A stretch of DNA of 64,000 bases, from NCBI GenBank assembly GCA_029964075.1, contig CM057142.1, positions 5,471,770 to 5,535,769 on the forward strand, written 5' to 3'. The notes beneath the pieces were generated by a model. It had not been told where the DNA came from and did no database searches. It worked only from the letters and a program-made list of their open reading frames with translations. Made by a program: the position numbers and the translations under genes. The DNA is from Patiria pectinifera (lineage: Eukaryota > Echinodermata > Asteroidea > Valvatida > Asterinidae). Shown here one piece after another: positions 47,101-57,105 of the stretch; positions within the stretch are counted from its first letter, which is position 1, and each line of letters opens with the position of its first letter.

Positions 47101-48807
47101 TGCAACAGACTGCAACATTGTAATATTATGTTGCATAATGTTGCATTTAGCAGTCAACTTAAATTGCTTCACCCATGTTGCCCTTGGATGCTTTGTTGCA
47201 TTTAGCATGGTAACTGCTAATAGTGCCATGGCTGGTACAACGGAAGCCACTGTTGCATTTTGTTGCATTTAGCATGGTAACTGCTCATAGTGCCAAGGCT
47301 GGTAAACAGAATCCACCGTGGCATCTTGTTGCATTCAGCATGGTAACTTCTCATAGTGCCATGGCTGGTACAACAGAATCCACTGTGGCATCCTGTTGCA
47401 TTTAGCAGGGTAACTGCTCATAGTGCCCTGGCTGGTACAACAGAATCCACCTTGGCATCTTGTTGCATTCAGCATACATGTAGTATCTGCTCATAGTGCC
47501 ATGGCTGGTACAACAGAATCCACTGTGGCATCTTGTTGCATTTAGCAGGGTAACTGCTCATAGTGCCATGGCTGGTACAACAGAATCAACTGTGGCATCT
47601 TGTTGCATTTAGCAGGGTACCTGGAAAAAAAGACTCATGGGAATTAGGGTTAGACCATGCAAAAACTTTGACTGTTTTTACAGGGAGCCCCTGTCTTTTT
47701 GAAAATCAGTAACATACATGAAATTTCAAGAACAACCTGGGCACAGCAGTTCATAAGATTCATTCACGTATCACAAGATGTTTTTTTTTTTTTAATGAGA
47801 GACATGGTTTTTTTCCTACTCATTTGCTGCTGTTCTTTCTACCTTGCTACCCATCCCCATAACCTCTAGTTCTGTGTCCACCAAAAATATAGTTACTAAC
47901 TAGTCTCTAACCTTAAATCCTAACACTTCGGGTATTTTTTTTATTAAAATATGTAGCACTGCAAGAACACAAAGCCTATCCTTTGACGGCACATTTAATG
48001 AGGTCATTAACCCTAACAATCCTTCATCCAGTCAAACTCCAACACCAGGGTTTGTTGGAATCTGTTAGGATGAGTACTGCACTAGTACATACTGATTATG
48101 CTTTACATGGGGTTAGGCAAACCACAAATGAACATACATGTAGTCCAACTGTTGTATGTATACAGTTTACCATGTGGTGTTGGAATTTGCAAGGATGCAG
48201 AAGGTTCCTAGCAAATCACCCTAGGGGGTTGGGGTTATTCCCTATTCAAATAGCTTATATTATCCAGTGTAAGATTTTGTTGATGGTCATGACGTGTTTT
48301 GGTAGACTATGTGAACGACTACACAATATATATTTATAACGGCTAAAGAAACAAATCAAAATATGAAGGTTATATTTAAATGCATTGAAAAAAGGAATGA
48401 ATTTAATCAATTGGAAATAAAAATGTTACTGGCAATAACAATATAACTGACTTACTTCAATAACTAACTTGCATCAGCTGTTTATGGTTTATGTGGCTGC
48501 AACTTCAAGTCAAAAGCCCCTACCTGTGTTTTTTGTCAAATTGTTATTTTATTTTTCAAATTCAAGAGAGAAAATAAAGCAGTTTCTGCTTTTTGGACAT
48601 TCCAATACCAGAGGGCGATTTGTCTTTTGGGTGACACCCCCCCCCCCTGAAAAAAAGTGACTCGGTGAGCACACTTCTTACTGACTGCTCTGTGGCTGTT
48701 CCCATTCCAACAGGTTGGATAAGAAGACCATGGCGTACCTTCCTTGCAACAAGGACTGGGTTAAAGAGAAGATCTATGTTCTCTTGCGGCGGCAAGCCCT
48801 CAAATGA
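44154..48807 (+). CDS. ERH: ERH, enhancer of rudimentary homologue, about 100 aa
   Basis: ERH is a small, very conserved nuclear homodimer linked to mRNA splicing and to microRNA processing (DGCR8/Microprocessor partner in vertebrates). Coding exons are 44154-44156 (tentative, ATG only), 45854-45938, 46264-46384 and 48714-48807; phases join exactly. The product reads (M)[63 protein letters not shown], then either the 48714-48807 tail ([19 protein letters not shown]) or the alternative tail at 51125-51218. Human ERH is 104 aa. The gene is transcribed away from SLC39A9. A 67-bp minisatellite lies in the intron before the first terminal exon. Identity is certain; the ATG exon is the weak point. 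Confidence 0.93.
44757..45147. mobile_element. GTCTCTGGTCAG-ended MITE in ERH intron 1
   Basis: TAA-GGCC(A)n-TATTCGGTCTCTGGTCAG at the left and GACCAGAAACC...GGCC-TAA at the right. The interior matches 60509-60895 in opposite orientation (GGTGTCCTCATGTACATTGG, GAGGGCGCTCTTGGAGC). Confidence 0.85.
45854..45938 (+). CDS. ERH: ERH exon 2
   Basis: Acceptor TTATTTTTCAG; encodes [20 protein letters not shown] then DSVKDCME; donor GAAG|GTGAGA, phase 1. This is the first beta strand and start of helix 1 of the ERH fold. Confidence 0.95.
46264..46384 (+). CDS. ERH: ERH exon 3
   Basis: Acceptor ATTGGGTTCAG after a long T tract; encodes [40 protein letters not shown]; donor GT|GTAAGT, phase 2. It contains the invariant [11 protein letters not shown] segment. 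Confidence 0.97.
47150..47622. repeat. 67-bp minisatellite in ERH intron 3
   Basis: About seven units with CATAGTGCCATGGCTGGTAC and CTTGTTGCATTTAGCA (starts near 47221, 47288, 47354, 47421, 47494, 47561). The repeat makes the frames seen here; they are not genes. Confidence 0.95.
48007..48240. mobile_element. CCCTAA-ended element, decayed
   Basis: Starts TTAACCCTAACAATCC and ends CCTAGGGGGTTGGGGTTATT; internal CCAACACCAGGGTTTGTTGG palindrome. Confidence 0.45.
48714..48807 (+). CDS. ERH: ERH terminal exon, copy A
   Basis: Acceptor CCATTCCAACAG; completes Val and encodes [33 protein letters not shown]. It matches the canonical C-terminal strand and helix of ERH ([15 protein letters not shown]). 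A possible polyadenylation signal ATTAAA follows at 49058. Confidence 0.95.
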
Positions 48808-49057
48808 TGAACCATAATGACCATTAAGCACGGGTGAGGGCCTTTTCGTAATAGCAGTCATTTTTTAGGGAAGCACAAGTCATAGATTCGGGGAACCGTT
48901 CAGAATTTGGGGAGTACAGTCATAATGACGAGACTGTTTTATGCACTGCATGTCAATTATGTTTGCAGTCCAAATTTGGATCTCTCTTGATTAGTCGAAG
49001 GCCATGTTGAAGCTGTTCTTGCATGTATGCAAATAGTGATTAACGCAAAACAATGAC

Positions 49058-49063
49058 ATTAAA
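49058..49063 (+). terminator. Candidate polyadenylation signal after ERH copy A
   Basis: ATTAAA about 250 bases past the copy A stop codon. It would allow a transcript to end before copy B. No transcript support. Confidence 0.3.
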
Positions 49064-49418
49064 TACTGCTTTTAGTGCTTAATCTTGGCAAGACTTCTAG
49101 ATATAACGCTAAGATAAGTATTTTATTTCATTGTTTCATGAGTTTTGGCTCCACCTTGAATCTGATCGTCTCGTGGTCAACACAGATACACAAAGATATT
49201 TTATGACTTTGTGCATTTGTTGACCAGACTGTTTCCAGATTTAACAATTTGTATCAACTAAGAAACAATCATCATGTCCACCACTTTGCTGTCCCTGCTT
49301 TTTGCACCTGCTTCAGCATTCTTTCTGCTTTTGCTTCTATCATGCTTTGGTCTGTGTTACTTGTGATTTTTGTTTGTTGTGACTTTGGCATTAGCCTGAG
49401 AATGATGATGCATTTTGT

Positions 49419-49886
49419 TTAACCCTCGTTTTGTTGGATCAGTCACAGACAGTCAAAAAATCAATCCTGTTCCCCTGCCATGCCTTTTACACAGGCTAGT
49501 CATGAACAGTCATATCATATTTCAATGGAGAAGTTGCGCAAACGAATAGTGTACGCGCGCGTGTTGGTTCATGGGCTGAATCACGCGCTAATGTCTTTCA
49601 CAGACATTTTGTGTGCGTGACGTATTCACTTCGGTACTCCATAGTCACTGTGACTAGTCTAATTCCACCAACCGACAAAAGTAGGTAACTGGTAGGCACA
49701 GCTGGCTTATCAGTCTCCTGCAGTCAATGCATAGCTGTATCAGATTTCATAACAATCACAGCCAGTCAATCCTGCTTTAGGAAGGCAGGGAGCACTGTCA
49801 GCACTCAACTGTTAAAAACAGTCACTTGATTTATTTTGACTGCTAGGCTGGCCTTGTTGAAATTGTCAGCCAGAGAGGAAGGTTGA
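49419..49886 (+). mobile_element. TTAA element, CCCTCC-ended family, with an insertion
   Basis: Same order of blocks as 6217-6568, but about 120 bases (49526-49641, TGGAGAAGTTGCG to GGTACTCCA, rich in CGCG) interrupt it between TTTCAA and CACTGTGACTAG. Confidence 0.7.
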
Positions 49887-51124
49887 ATCGTTACGCTTTA
49901 CAGATGATAAAGTATATGGCTCATTTGTCTCTAATTGGCCAGAGGAACTGAACTTGACAGGAAACCAATCCATCAAGCATACATAATACACAAAATCTCT
50001 CATTAGTTGTTCACGCTGTTTGCAATCTGCATGCTGCTATAAGTGTTGGTTTATTTTTGGCAGTAATGTTGTAGTCATTTTAGCACCAATAGTTAACATG
50101 TTTTGTGTCTAGAATGTGGTAAGAAACAATTGAAATGTTTTTAGTTTCTACTGGTTACTATATCCTAAGAACATAAACCTCAGGATAATGACACCACAAT
50201 ATTGAGCAGTTGAGCATATCCACTTTAACATTTCCCAATGATACCCATATTGAACAGTCTAGTGCACTGTAGCACATACATGTAGTGTCCCCGGTGACCC
50301 AAGTACAATATATACATTTTGCACCATACGTTCTTATTAGTTAAAGTGAAATTGGAAAGTATGTGAATTTATTCAAAAGCACTTGTATGTTCTTCACACT
50401 TTCACATAATGTTACTTTGTGCTATTCTTTGAATGGTGATAAGCCACTTAATATGGGCTGTGTGCACGAACAACAGGGGGCGCTTTTTTACCACAACGAG
50501 AGCCCCATGGACAGGACACATGGTGTGCGCATACTGGTTCATGCACATATTAGCACGAAATACGCACAACAAATTTTATTCTGAATGTGCACAAAGCGCG
50601 CGTCTTCGCGTGAGCGTCAGGCGCCGTTGTCCACAATGCATTCCAATGTCTCTCCCAGTGGTCTCCCCCAACTCTCCCTTTCTTACCGTTGAGGGGGTAC
50701 TTGTGCACGGAGCCCATATCACGAGTTCTTTTGCATTATGCACTGTTGTGGCAAGATTTTATGTTACCAAGTTTTTATGCTTTCTGCTTTCTTATAATAC
50801 TGATGTGTACATCTCTGTGCATAATTTCTCTCATGTGAGTTTGAGATGTACAGGAAATATCCATGTTGTTGGGTGTGAAATGACACAGAAGTTGTTTTTG
50901 ATTCAGAAGTCATCATGATGCACCCTTTCACTGATACTTAGACGAAAGCTATTTCTACTGCGGTGATGCCTGGAGCGTCCCAACTCCAATCACAATTTTT
51001 ATTTTCATTGTTTGTTTAAGTTCAATTCTCAAAAATTGGTGACTGAACAACAGGTCACAAATTCTGCTCCGCTTTGCTTACAAATTGGATTCTTTCTTTT
51101 TTCTCTTCAATTTTTGTGTATCAG

Positions 51125-51218
51125 ATTTGACAGGAAGACAATGTCGTATCGTCCCCACAACAAAGACTTCTTCAAGGAGCAAATCTACAAGCAGCTGAAG
51201 GACCAGGCATCGAGATAA
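51125..51218 (+). CDS. ERH: ERH alternative terminal exon, copy B
   Basis: A second copy of the last coding exon, 2.3 kb downstream of copy A. It has the same length (94 nt), the same entry phase and a strong acceptor (long pyrimidine tract, GTATCAG). It encodes V, then FDRKTMSYRPHNKDFFKEQI, YKQLKDQASR, TAA. By eye 16 of 30 residues equal copy A, including DxKTM, Y-P-NKD, KE-IY and QA. It keeps an open frame without frameshift. It would yield an ERH isoform with a different C-terminal helix; use in mRNA is inferred, not shown. Confidence 0.8.
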
Positions 51219-51491
51219 GATCAGGGGAGCATTGCTGGACCCGTCAGGAGTCATCTCACTCATAATCCTGAAAAAAGTTCAAGAAAACTTCCCCCATACG
51301 ACTGATAACATCTTAGTCATTAATACCTGGGCACTCTGTTACATGAACAGCCCCGCTCATTGAAGCAGTGGCTGACAAAAATTCCTATGAGACTCCCCAG
51401 AGCAACGGAAAGTTTCTTTTGAACAATATGTAAACCCCATCGGGGAAATTTTCTCTGCAAGTTTTCTGGGATTTTTATCGAGATGTCTACT

Positions 51492-51801
51492 TTAACCCTA
51501 ACCCTCCAGGGTATTTTGGCTAGAAACCCTGCCAAACGCAGCAACATGCAACACTTGTCTAAGTGACAAGCCTGCCCAGTGTAGCAAGATCCATCAGGTC
51601 AAAAGTCTCGAGGCCAAATTGCCTCAGAGTCTGTGGTCCCCCAACGCAGCAGGATACAACTCGGGCATTGTTCCATGGGACTAGCTCTCAGTGTCTCAGA
51701 AGTGGCCGGTTTCTGCACTGGTGTTGGTAGCATTTTCCATCAAAGTGCACCAGACTTTTCCACCTGATGCACTGTGCTGCGTCTGGCAGGGTTAGGGTTA
51801 A
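51492..51801. mobile_element. TTAA element with telomere-like ends
   Basis: TTAACCCTAACCCTCCAGGG to CTGGCAGGGTTAGGGTTAA. Interior CTGCCAAACGCAGCAACATG and TTGCCTCAGAGTCTG. Lies just downstream of ERH copy B. Confidence 0.75.
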
Positions 51802-52575
51802 GGCATGTATACTTTCAACTAACAAACGTGTCGCACGTATCTCAAAATTCATGGGCAAACAGAAAGAGAGCGTGAAAGAAAAGAAAAAAAACACATAAAA
51901 CTAAACTTGTGCCTGACCTTGAAATCGTGTAAATATTAAAAATTCCCGGTGACTGCATACTTTTTCTGAGTTACAAAATTAAACAAGTTTAAACTTGGCT
52001 CGACAGAATTCTTCCAGCAACTGTTTTTCGTTAGGCTTTGTTTTTCATAAGGAATAACATGCTCAGTATGATAATTTGTCTTTTAATGGTGTCATAAATG
52101 CCGTAGAGTTGAAAATGAAGTACTGTTGCAATACCGCTGATGTTCAGATGAACATGAAGAAGTCTTTGCTATGGGGAAGCTAGCACCATATTCTTTTGTA
52201 CATAATTACAATTTTGTCATTTTTAGATGTTTTTGTAGCTATAGTAGGTTGTACTTACAGGCAAAATATGTGGTACAACTTTATTAAGGGGTAGTTCTGA
52301 ACAGCATCAAGAATTACAAGCGCGTTTTTAAATTAAACCCTTGAAAAATTGCAGGAAGTGTTTGGTACATAAGAGTCTTTATATCAGTGTGCAACTACAT
52401 TTATCTCCACTGCAAGATTGTTGGCAAGGTTGTGGCCTGTCCATGGCTGTGTGAGAAGCTGTTTACTATTGGTACAGGGAATTGCAATTTTTGTAATTAG
52501 GAGGACCTTTTTGAGTACCAAGTTGCATAGAGTTTAAAAGGCCTGTATCTGTTCACTCCACATTGTGTTTGTTTA

Positions 52576-52820
52576 ACCAGTTCGCGCCGGGATTATTTTG
52601 ACAAGAACGGAACGAGGCATGGGATAACTTTTCACTCGACCTCATGCCAGGCAGGTTGAAGCCATCACCCTCGGGCAGCACACTCATATTTCCGGCCTCG
52701 CTCGCTGCGAGCAGGTCGCTGACAGATATTTCCGGCCTCGCTCCCTGCGTGTTTATCCGTCATTTGTGCCGAATACCGCAAAACTTTTGCGGGTATACAC
52801 GTCATCCGGCGCGAACTGGT
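52576..52820. mobile_element. MITE with ACCAGTTCGCGCCGG perfect TIRs
   Basis: The 15-bp ends are exact complements. The interior has two ATATTTCCGGCCTCGCTC copies and GCGAGCAGGTCGC. Fragment at 36298-36450. Confidence 0.85.
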
Positions 52821-54128
52821 AAAAAAAAAAAACTGAGGAAATTCAAGCAATTGTGTAGAAATGAAAAGTCATCCAAGGCAGAACAAATAAAACCAAGTTC
52901 GCAACAAATAAAACCACGTTCGCAACGTCAGGCCACATTAATTTTAAGATTCAAATAAAACCATCTGAAATCTGGACGTCAAGGAAAACTGTTGCCAGAA
53001 GATGTCTAAAATATCGCAATTTTGGTTTTCTTCAAAACTTACTGGAATTTAATCTGTTGCTTATTGTACATGTTTGGGATGTTTCATAATATTCAATACC
53101 TTGCTATTTTCAACTTGTGTTAATTTTTAATAAATAAAATTCCAACCATACCCAGTGCAAAACAGTTCATAGTTTTACACCTTGGAATTGTGGTTTGCTA
53201 AAAAAAAAGATTCTAAACCAAGTCACCAACCAAGAAAACATTGTCGTATCTCAAATCAGTAATGGTTGATAAATAATATAGTTGATCAAAATTGGTACTT
53301 TGTTGGCCAAGTAATTTTATTTGGGGATTTTGTGAGGTTTTCATGTTGTGGCAAATTTCTACCAGGAGAAAGGTATTTTGTTTTTCCCTGTCTTGTATTT
53401 AATTAGCTTGTGCTGTACTTTTTTATTTACATTCATTGCTTTTCAACATTGTTAAATTTCTTTTACGTTTTTGTCTCTGTACATATTTCCACATTTCTTT
53501 TCAGTGTTTAAGTAGAATAAAATTTTGATCTTTTTTGAGAAAAAATAAGAAGTGTTAACGGAGTAAGTCATTGTTGGTTTTATGTAATGTTGATTCAAAC
53601 TAAAGAGAAATTGTGAAACAGTTTTACTAGGTCAAATTTGTGATGATTTGTGATGCTCATTTTAATCACAAGGCTAAATTGTACATATTTAATATGTATA
53701 GCATAGCATTGTGATTAAAATGTGCATTGCATTTCATGAGCAATACTGACATTCTCAAATTGTGGTTGATTTTTTTTTTATCAATAATACATCCATCATA
53801 ATCCATGGCTGCAAACATACTACATAGTAACTCCACATTTATTCAAAACATTAAAAAAGTTAACAGGCAGATACGTCAATACAATGCATTTGTCTCAATA
53901 ACTGAGGTAAAACGTGTAAATGATCCAGCTTATGTTTGTATGCTTGCAAATAATCTGGAGGAACAATAACATAATAGGCAGAAAATGAGGTTGGCGAAAG
54001 GACTTGTGTAAGTCTAATGAGAAATAGCCTCTCGCAGCGCCCTCCTGCGGCGGAGCTGTGTGGCTAGCTAGCTAGCTGTGTTGCAACGTTCATCAACTTC
54101 GGTCTTCATTTTTGCAGAAAGTTTGAAG
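52821..54128. other. AT-rich spacer between ERH and CHURC1
   Basis: Likely ERH 3' end plus CHURC1 promoter. A (GCTA)n stretch at 54063-54078 precedes the CHURC1 start by about 50 bases. No other gene seen. Confidence 0.5.
53129..53138 (+). terminator. Candidate polyadenylation signal after ERH copy B
   Basis: Overlapping AATAAATAAA in an AT-rich stretch, with another AATAAA at 53516, between ERH copy B and CHURC1. Position suggests the end of the long ERH transcript; unproven. Confidence 0.3.
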
Positions 54129-54167
54129 ATGTGTGTAGAATGTGTAAGAGTGAAATGTCCGGACAGG
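54129..54167 (+). CDS. CHURC1: CHURC1 exon 1
   Basis: Encodes MCVECVRVKCPDR with the first CxxC pair; donor AGG|GTAGGT, phase 0. Confidence 0.92.
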
Positions 54168-57105
54168 GTAGGTGATCCTTAGATGCATGTTTTATTAATA
54201 CAGGAAACCAAGTACCAACTGGTGTAAAGTTGGGTAAAAGGGGTAAACTCGCGGATGTCTGACAGATTGAGAAAAATTTTAAGGGGAGGGGCTGGATCTT
54301 ATTTGAAGCCGGGGGGGGGGGTGTCTTTCCCACATTTTCGATTTCTTTCTTTTAATATATCACTATTTTCTCAAATCTGTGGAGTGAAATTGGACAAGTC
54401 ACGTTGAAGACCAGCGCTGAAATAGCTGTCTTCACTGTCAATGACTGTCTCTGGCTCAAATTGGAAAAAAAATCTACTCGGTACTCCCCTCGCCTTGCGC
54501 AATTGCGCTCTCTTATATTCATGATCTTTTGTATTTTTGTGAATGTGAAGTTATGGGCCCCTCTTTTGATTTAATTGTAGAGTGTTTTTCATTCCCAGAT
54601 GACAGAGAAACTAGAACTGCAGCCTAGTATAATAAATCAATATTAAATTTCTATGACTATGGCCCCATTTTATTTTTTTGCAGAAAACACGATTCTTACT
54701 GATTTTTCAGTTGATGCCATGCCAATCAACATGGTTTTGTGCATTCATAGAGCATGGTAGTCGATCGCTGTCTTTATTTTTCGTGTTGCGTTTTTTGATC
54801 TTCATTGTTTAACCTCAAAATTCTCTCAAACATTCAAAACCTTAACCCCCCCCCCCCATCTTTTACAATATTCCTGTTGGATTTCAACAAATGTTGCTTA
54901 CTATTTAGATGATTCCAGTAACCTTGGGGCGGTTTCGGTAATGATACTCTTTAATTTATTGTACATTATTAGGGCAGTGTGTGCTTGGAGACTGGTTCCT
55001 ATCTTGTCAACTTCCAGGAATGCGCAAGTTGCCACAACAAGGAAAACATCAAAATCCAGAACCAGCAGACCGACACGGACGAGGATGAGGAAGAGGAGAG
55101 GGTCGTCTATGACCGTCAGTATTACCCCTTGTGGCATTTCTGCATACGTTGCATTTGTACCGCCAAATAAGCCTCTGTATTGATGACGTCACACTTTGTT
55201 TACGTGTGTGCTTTCCTATGGTGCTCAGTGGAACGTGGCCCCCACTGGCTCCATAGGAAAGTGAACATGTAAATGTCATCAGTACAGAGGCTTAATTATT
55301 CATGCTTAACCATTTTAACCCTTATTCTTTGAGTGTAAGACTCTTCCTGCCTGTCGATCACACAGTGTTCATTGACCATTTAGAATGCAACGTTTGGTCT
55401 GGTGACCACAGTAACTAGGTCAAACTAAGTCACAAACGCTGTGAGAAATGAGCACAAACAAAAGTGGGCTGGGCTTATGGCCGAATTTGGAGGGGACCAC
55501 TTCTTGCTAGTCAGTCAGAATGCCAATTCCCCTTTATCCAGAGTGCATTAAAAGATAAAAATCCCAATTTAAGCAAAGACTCCCAAATGGATTACTTTCC
55601 CAAACTTTTTGGGAGTATAAGTGACTGATGATCAAGCATCTTTGTGATTTGTGAGAGATTTTACACACTGTATGCACACATATGTTCATGTGTCTTGTCA
55701 CTCGTGACAGAAGAGTGGTACAAACTAGTTTTTGTAGAGTTAACAACAGGATACAACCTCAGAATGGCTGACCCTTCCTGGCTGTCAATCAGTGTGCATT
55801 AACCAATTAGATCACGACTTTTGGTCAGGTGACCACTGTATAAAGGCATGTTCAAATGTTCTCATGGAAGGTCTCATAATTTATTTGATATTTTCCTGTC
55901 GACAGATGTTTGTGCAGTGTGTGAGCATCTCATAGCAGAGCATCGGTACGAGTTTAGAATAGAAGGCGACTATCAGGTATTAAAAGGAAATATTAACTTC
56001 TTTTGGGGATGCACATGTGTTTTTGAAAGATTTCTGAATTAAAAGGTGGAAACAAAGAAAGCAGTGAGACTCAACATCAAATGATATTGTGGTGATTTTC
56101 TACTTGCCTTGATTTGAAAGATGGATTTTTTCTGAGATAAGAAATTTCTCTTCCTTTTAAGTGAGGGATTCCCGATCCTGTGGCACCCCTTTCCACTACA
56201 GTGTGTTACAGCAGAGTTGTAACCATGTCAATCACAAATCAAACCACAAGTGAAATCCCAAGTAAGGTCACAGTTAACAAGGGATGAACAACGACAATGT
56301 AATATTGTTGTCACAGTTCATTTGAATAGCTTGTGACTTGACTTGTGGCTGGACGGTTTGTGATTGACTTGTTGTGACCTATGTGTTGACCCCCAAAAGT
56401 AGTCAATTCAATTTGCCCATTTTCTGCTACAGTACTCGTGAAATTTCTGAAGCTAGTGGATTTTTTTAAGTCACACCACCCGTTTTCAAAAATGTAAATT
56501 TTCTGCTGGCAAAAATTAGGATTTTACTTTCTCAAAATCTCAAAATTCCACTTAATTGGGTTGTCCACTTTTGGGACTGGGGGAGTGTGGCCTAGTGGTT
56601 AGGGTTCGTAACTCGCGATCAGAGGGGCAGGGGTTCGATTCCAACTGCCGGTCATATGTTGTGTCCTTGGGCAAGCCACTTCACCCACACTTGCCTCTCT
56701 CCACCCAGGAGTATAAATGGGTACCGGCATTAGCTGGGGAGTAACCTGCGATGGACTAGCATCCCATCCAGGGGGAGTAAAAATATTCTCAGTCATTTCA
56801 TGCTACTGAAACCGGAGATAAACACCGGCCTGATGGGCTACATTGGCTCGTGACAGACTTTACTTTTTTTTACTTTTGGGACTTCATACCTGTGACTAGC
56901 TTCATTGCAACTTTGCAAGTCTTAGTTACAGAGTCAGATATGCTGCAAAAACCCTTATTATGTAGATTGCTCGAATACTGACAAAGCATTTCTGTGTCTT
57001 TCTTTTTATCAGGAGTACTCCATGCTTTGTATTCTGTGTGGCCGAGCTGAGGACACAATAAGCATCCTCCCCGTCGATCCAAATAAACAGGCCAGTATTT
57101 TCTGA
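54129..57105 (+). CDS. CHURC1: CHURC1 (Churchill), complete, 4 exons, 114 aa
   Basis: Churchill is a small zinc-binding protein first described as an FGF-induced regulator of the switch between mesoderm and neural fates; its molecular role is debated. Coding exons are 54129-54167, 54973-55114, 55906-55976 and 57013-57105, total 345 nt with TGA. The protein starts MCVECVRVKCPDRGSVCLET, continues GSYLVNFQECASCHNKENIK, an acidic stretch (TDTDEDEEEER), VVYDHVCAVCEHLIAEHRYE, FRIEGDYQ, and ends EYSMLCILCGRAEDTISILP plus VDPNKQASIF. All CxxC zinc-ligand pairs of the family are present. Human CHURC1 is 112 aa. The gene lies downstream of ERH on the same strand and converges on TRMT6. Confidence 0.95.
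54973..55114 (+). CDS. CHURC1: CHURC1 exon 2
   Basis: Acceptor ACATTATTAG; encodes GSVCLETGSYLVNFQECASC through the acidic stretch to VVYD; donor GACC|GTCAGT, phase 1. A palindromic transposon copy begins 53 bases after this exon. Confidence 0.94.
55168..55293. mobile_element. Palindromic AGCCTCT MITE, copy 3, in CHURC1 intron 2
   Basis: TAAGCCTCTGTATTGATGAC to CATCAGTACAGAGGCTTA, with TGACGTCA in the left arm and CTTTCCTATGG/CCATAGGAAAG pairing inside. Confidence 0.8.
55906..55976 (+). CDS. CHURC1: CHURC1 exon 3
   Basis: Acceptor TGTCGACAG; encodes H, VCAVCEHLIAEHRYEFRIEG, DYQ; donor CAG|GTATTA, phase 0. Carries a CxxC and conserved His residues. Confidence 0.94.
56220..56390. repeat. CTTGTGA / TCACAAG inverted minisatellite
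   Basis: Left half carries TCACAAG-type 7-10-mers, right half their complements, so the segment can fold back. Similar short tandems occur at 38680-38755 and 61085-61440. Confidence 0.6.
56574..56870 (+). mobile_element. SINE family B, intact reference copy
   Basis: GGGAGTGTGGCCTAGTGGTT, B box GGGGTTCGATTCC, CTTGGGCAAGCCACTTCACC, AGTATAAATGGGTACCGG and a T-rich end at 56870. In CHURC1 intron 3. Confidence 0.85.
57013..57105 (+). CDS. CHURC1: CHURC1 exon 4
   Basis: Acceptor TTTTTATCAG; encodes EYSMLCILCGRAEDTISILP, VDPNKQASIF, TGA at 57103. This is the family's diagnostic C-terminal block. Confidence 0.95.
   Translation, partial: EYSMLCILCGRAEDTISILPVDPNKQASIF

Noticed and set aside
47081-47405. 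Overlapping open frames with repeated MVTAHSA-type peptides
   Set aside because: Produced by the 67-bp minisatellite within an ERH intron.
51125-51218. ERH copy B as a processed retrocopy
   Set aside because: Only the terminal exon is duplicated, with its own pyrimidine tract and acceptor, and no upstream ERH exons are attached.
1497-51801. Interstitial telomere tracts (CCCTAACCCTAA)
   Set aside because: Each site has only one or two CCCTAA units, preceded by TTAA and matched by an inverted end, so they are element termini rather than telomeric arrays.
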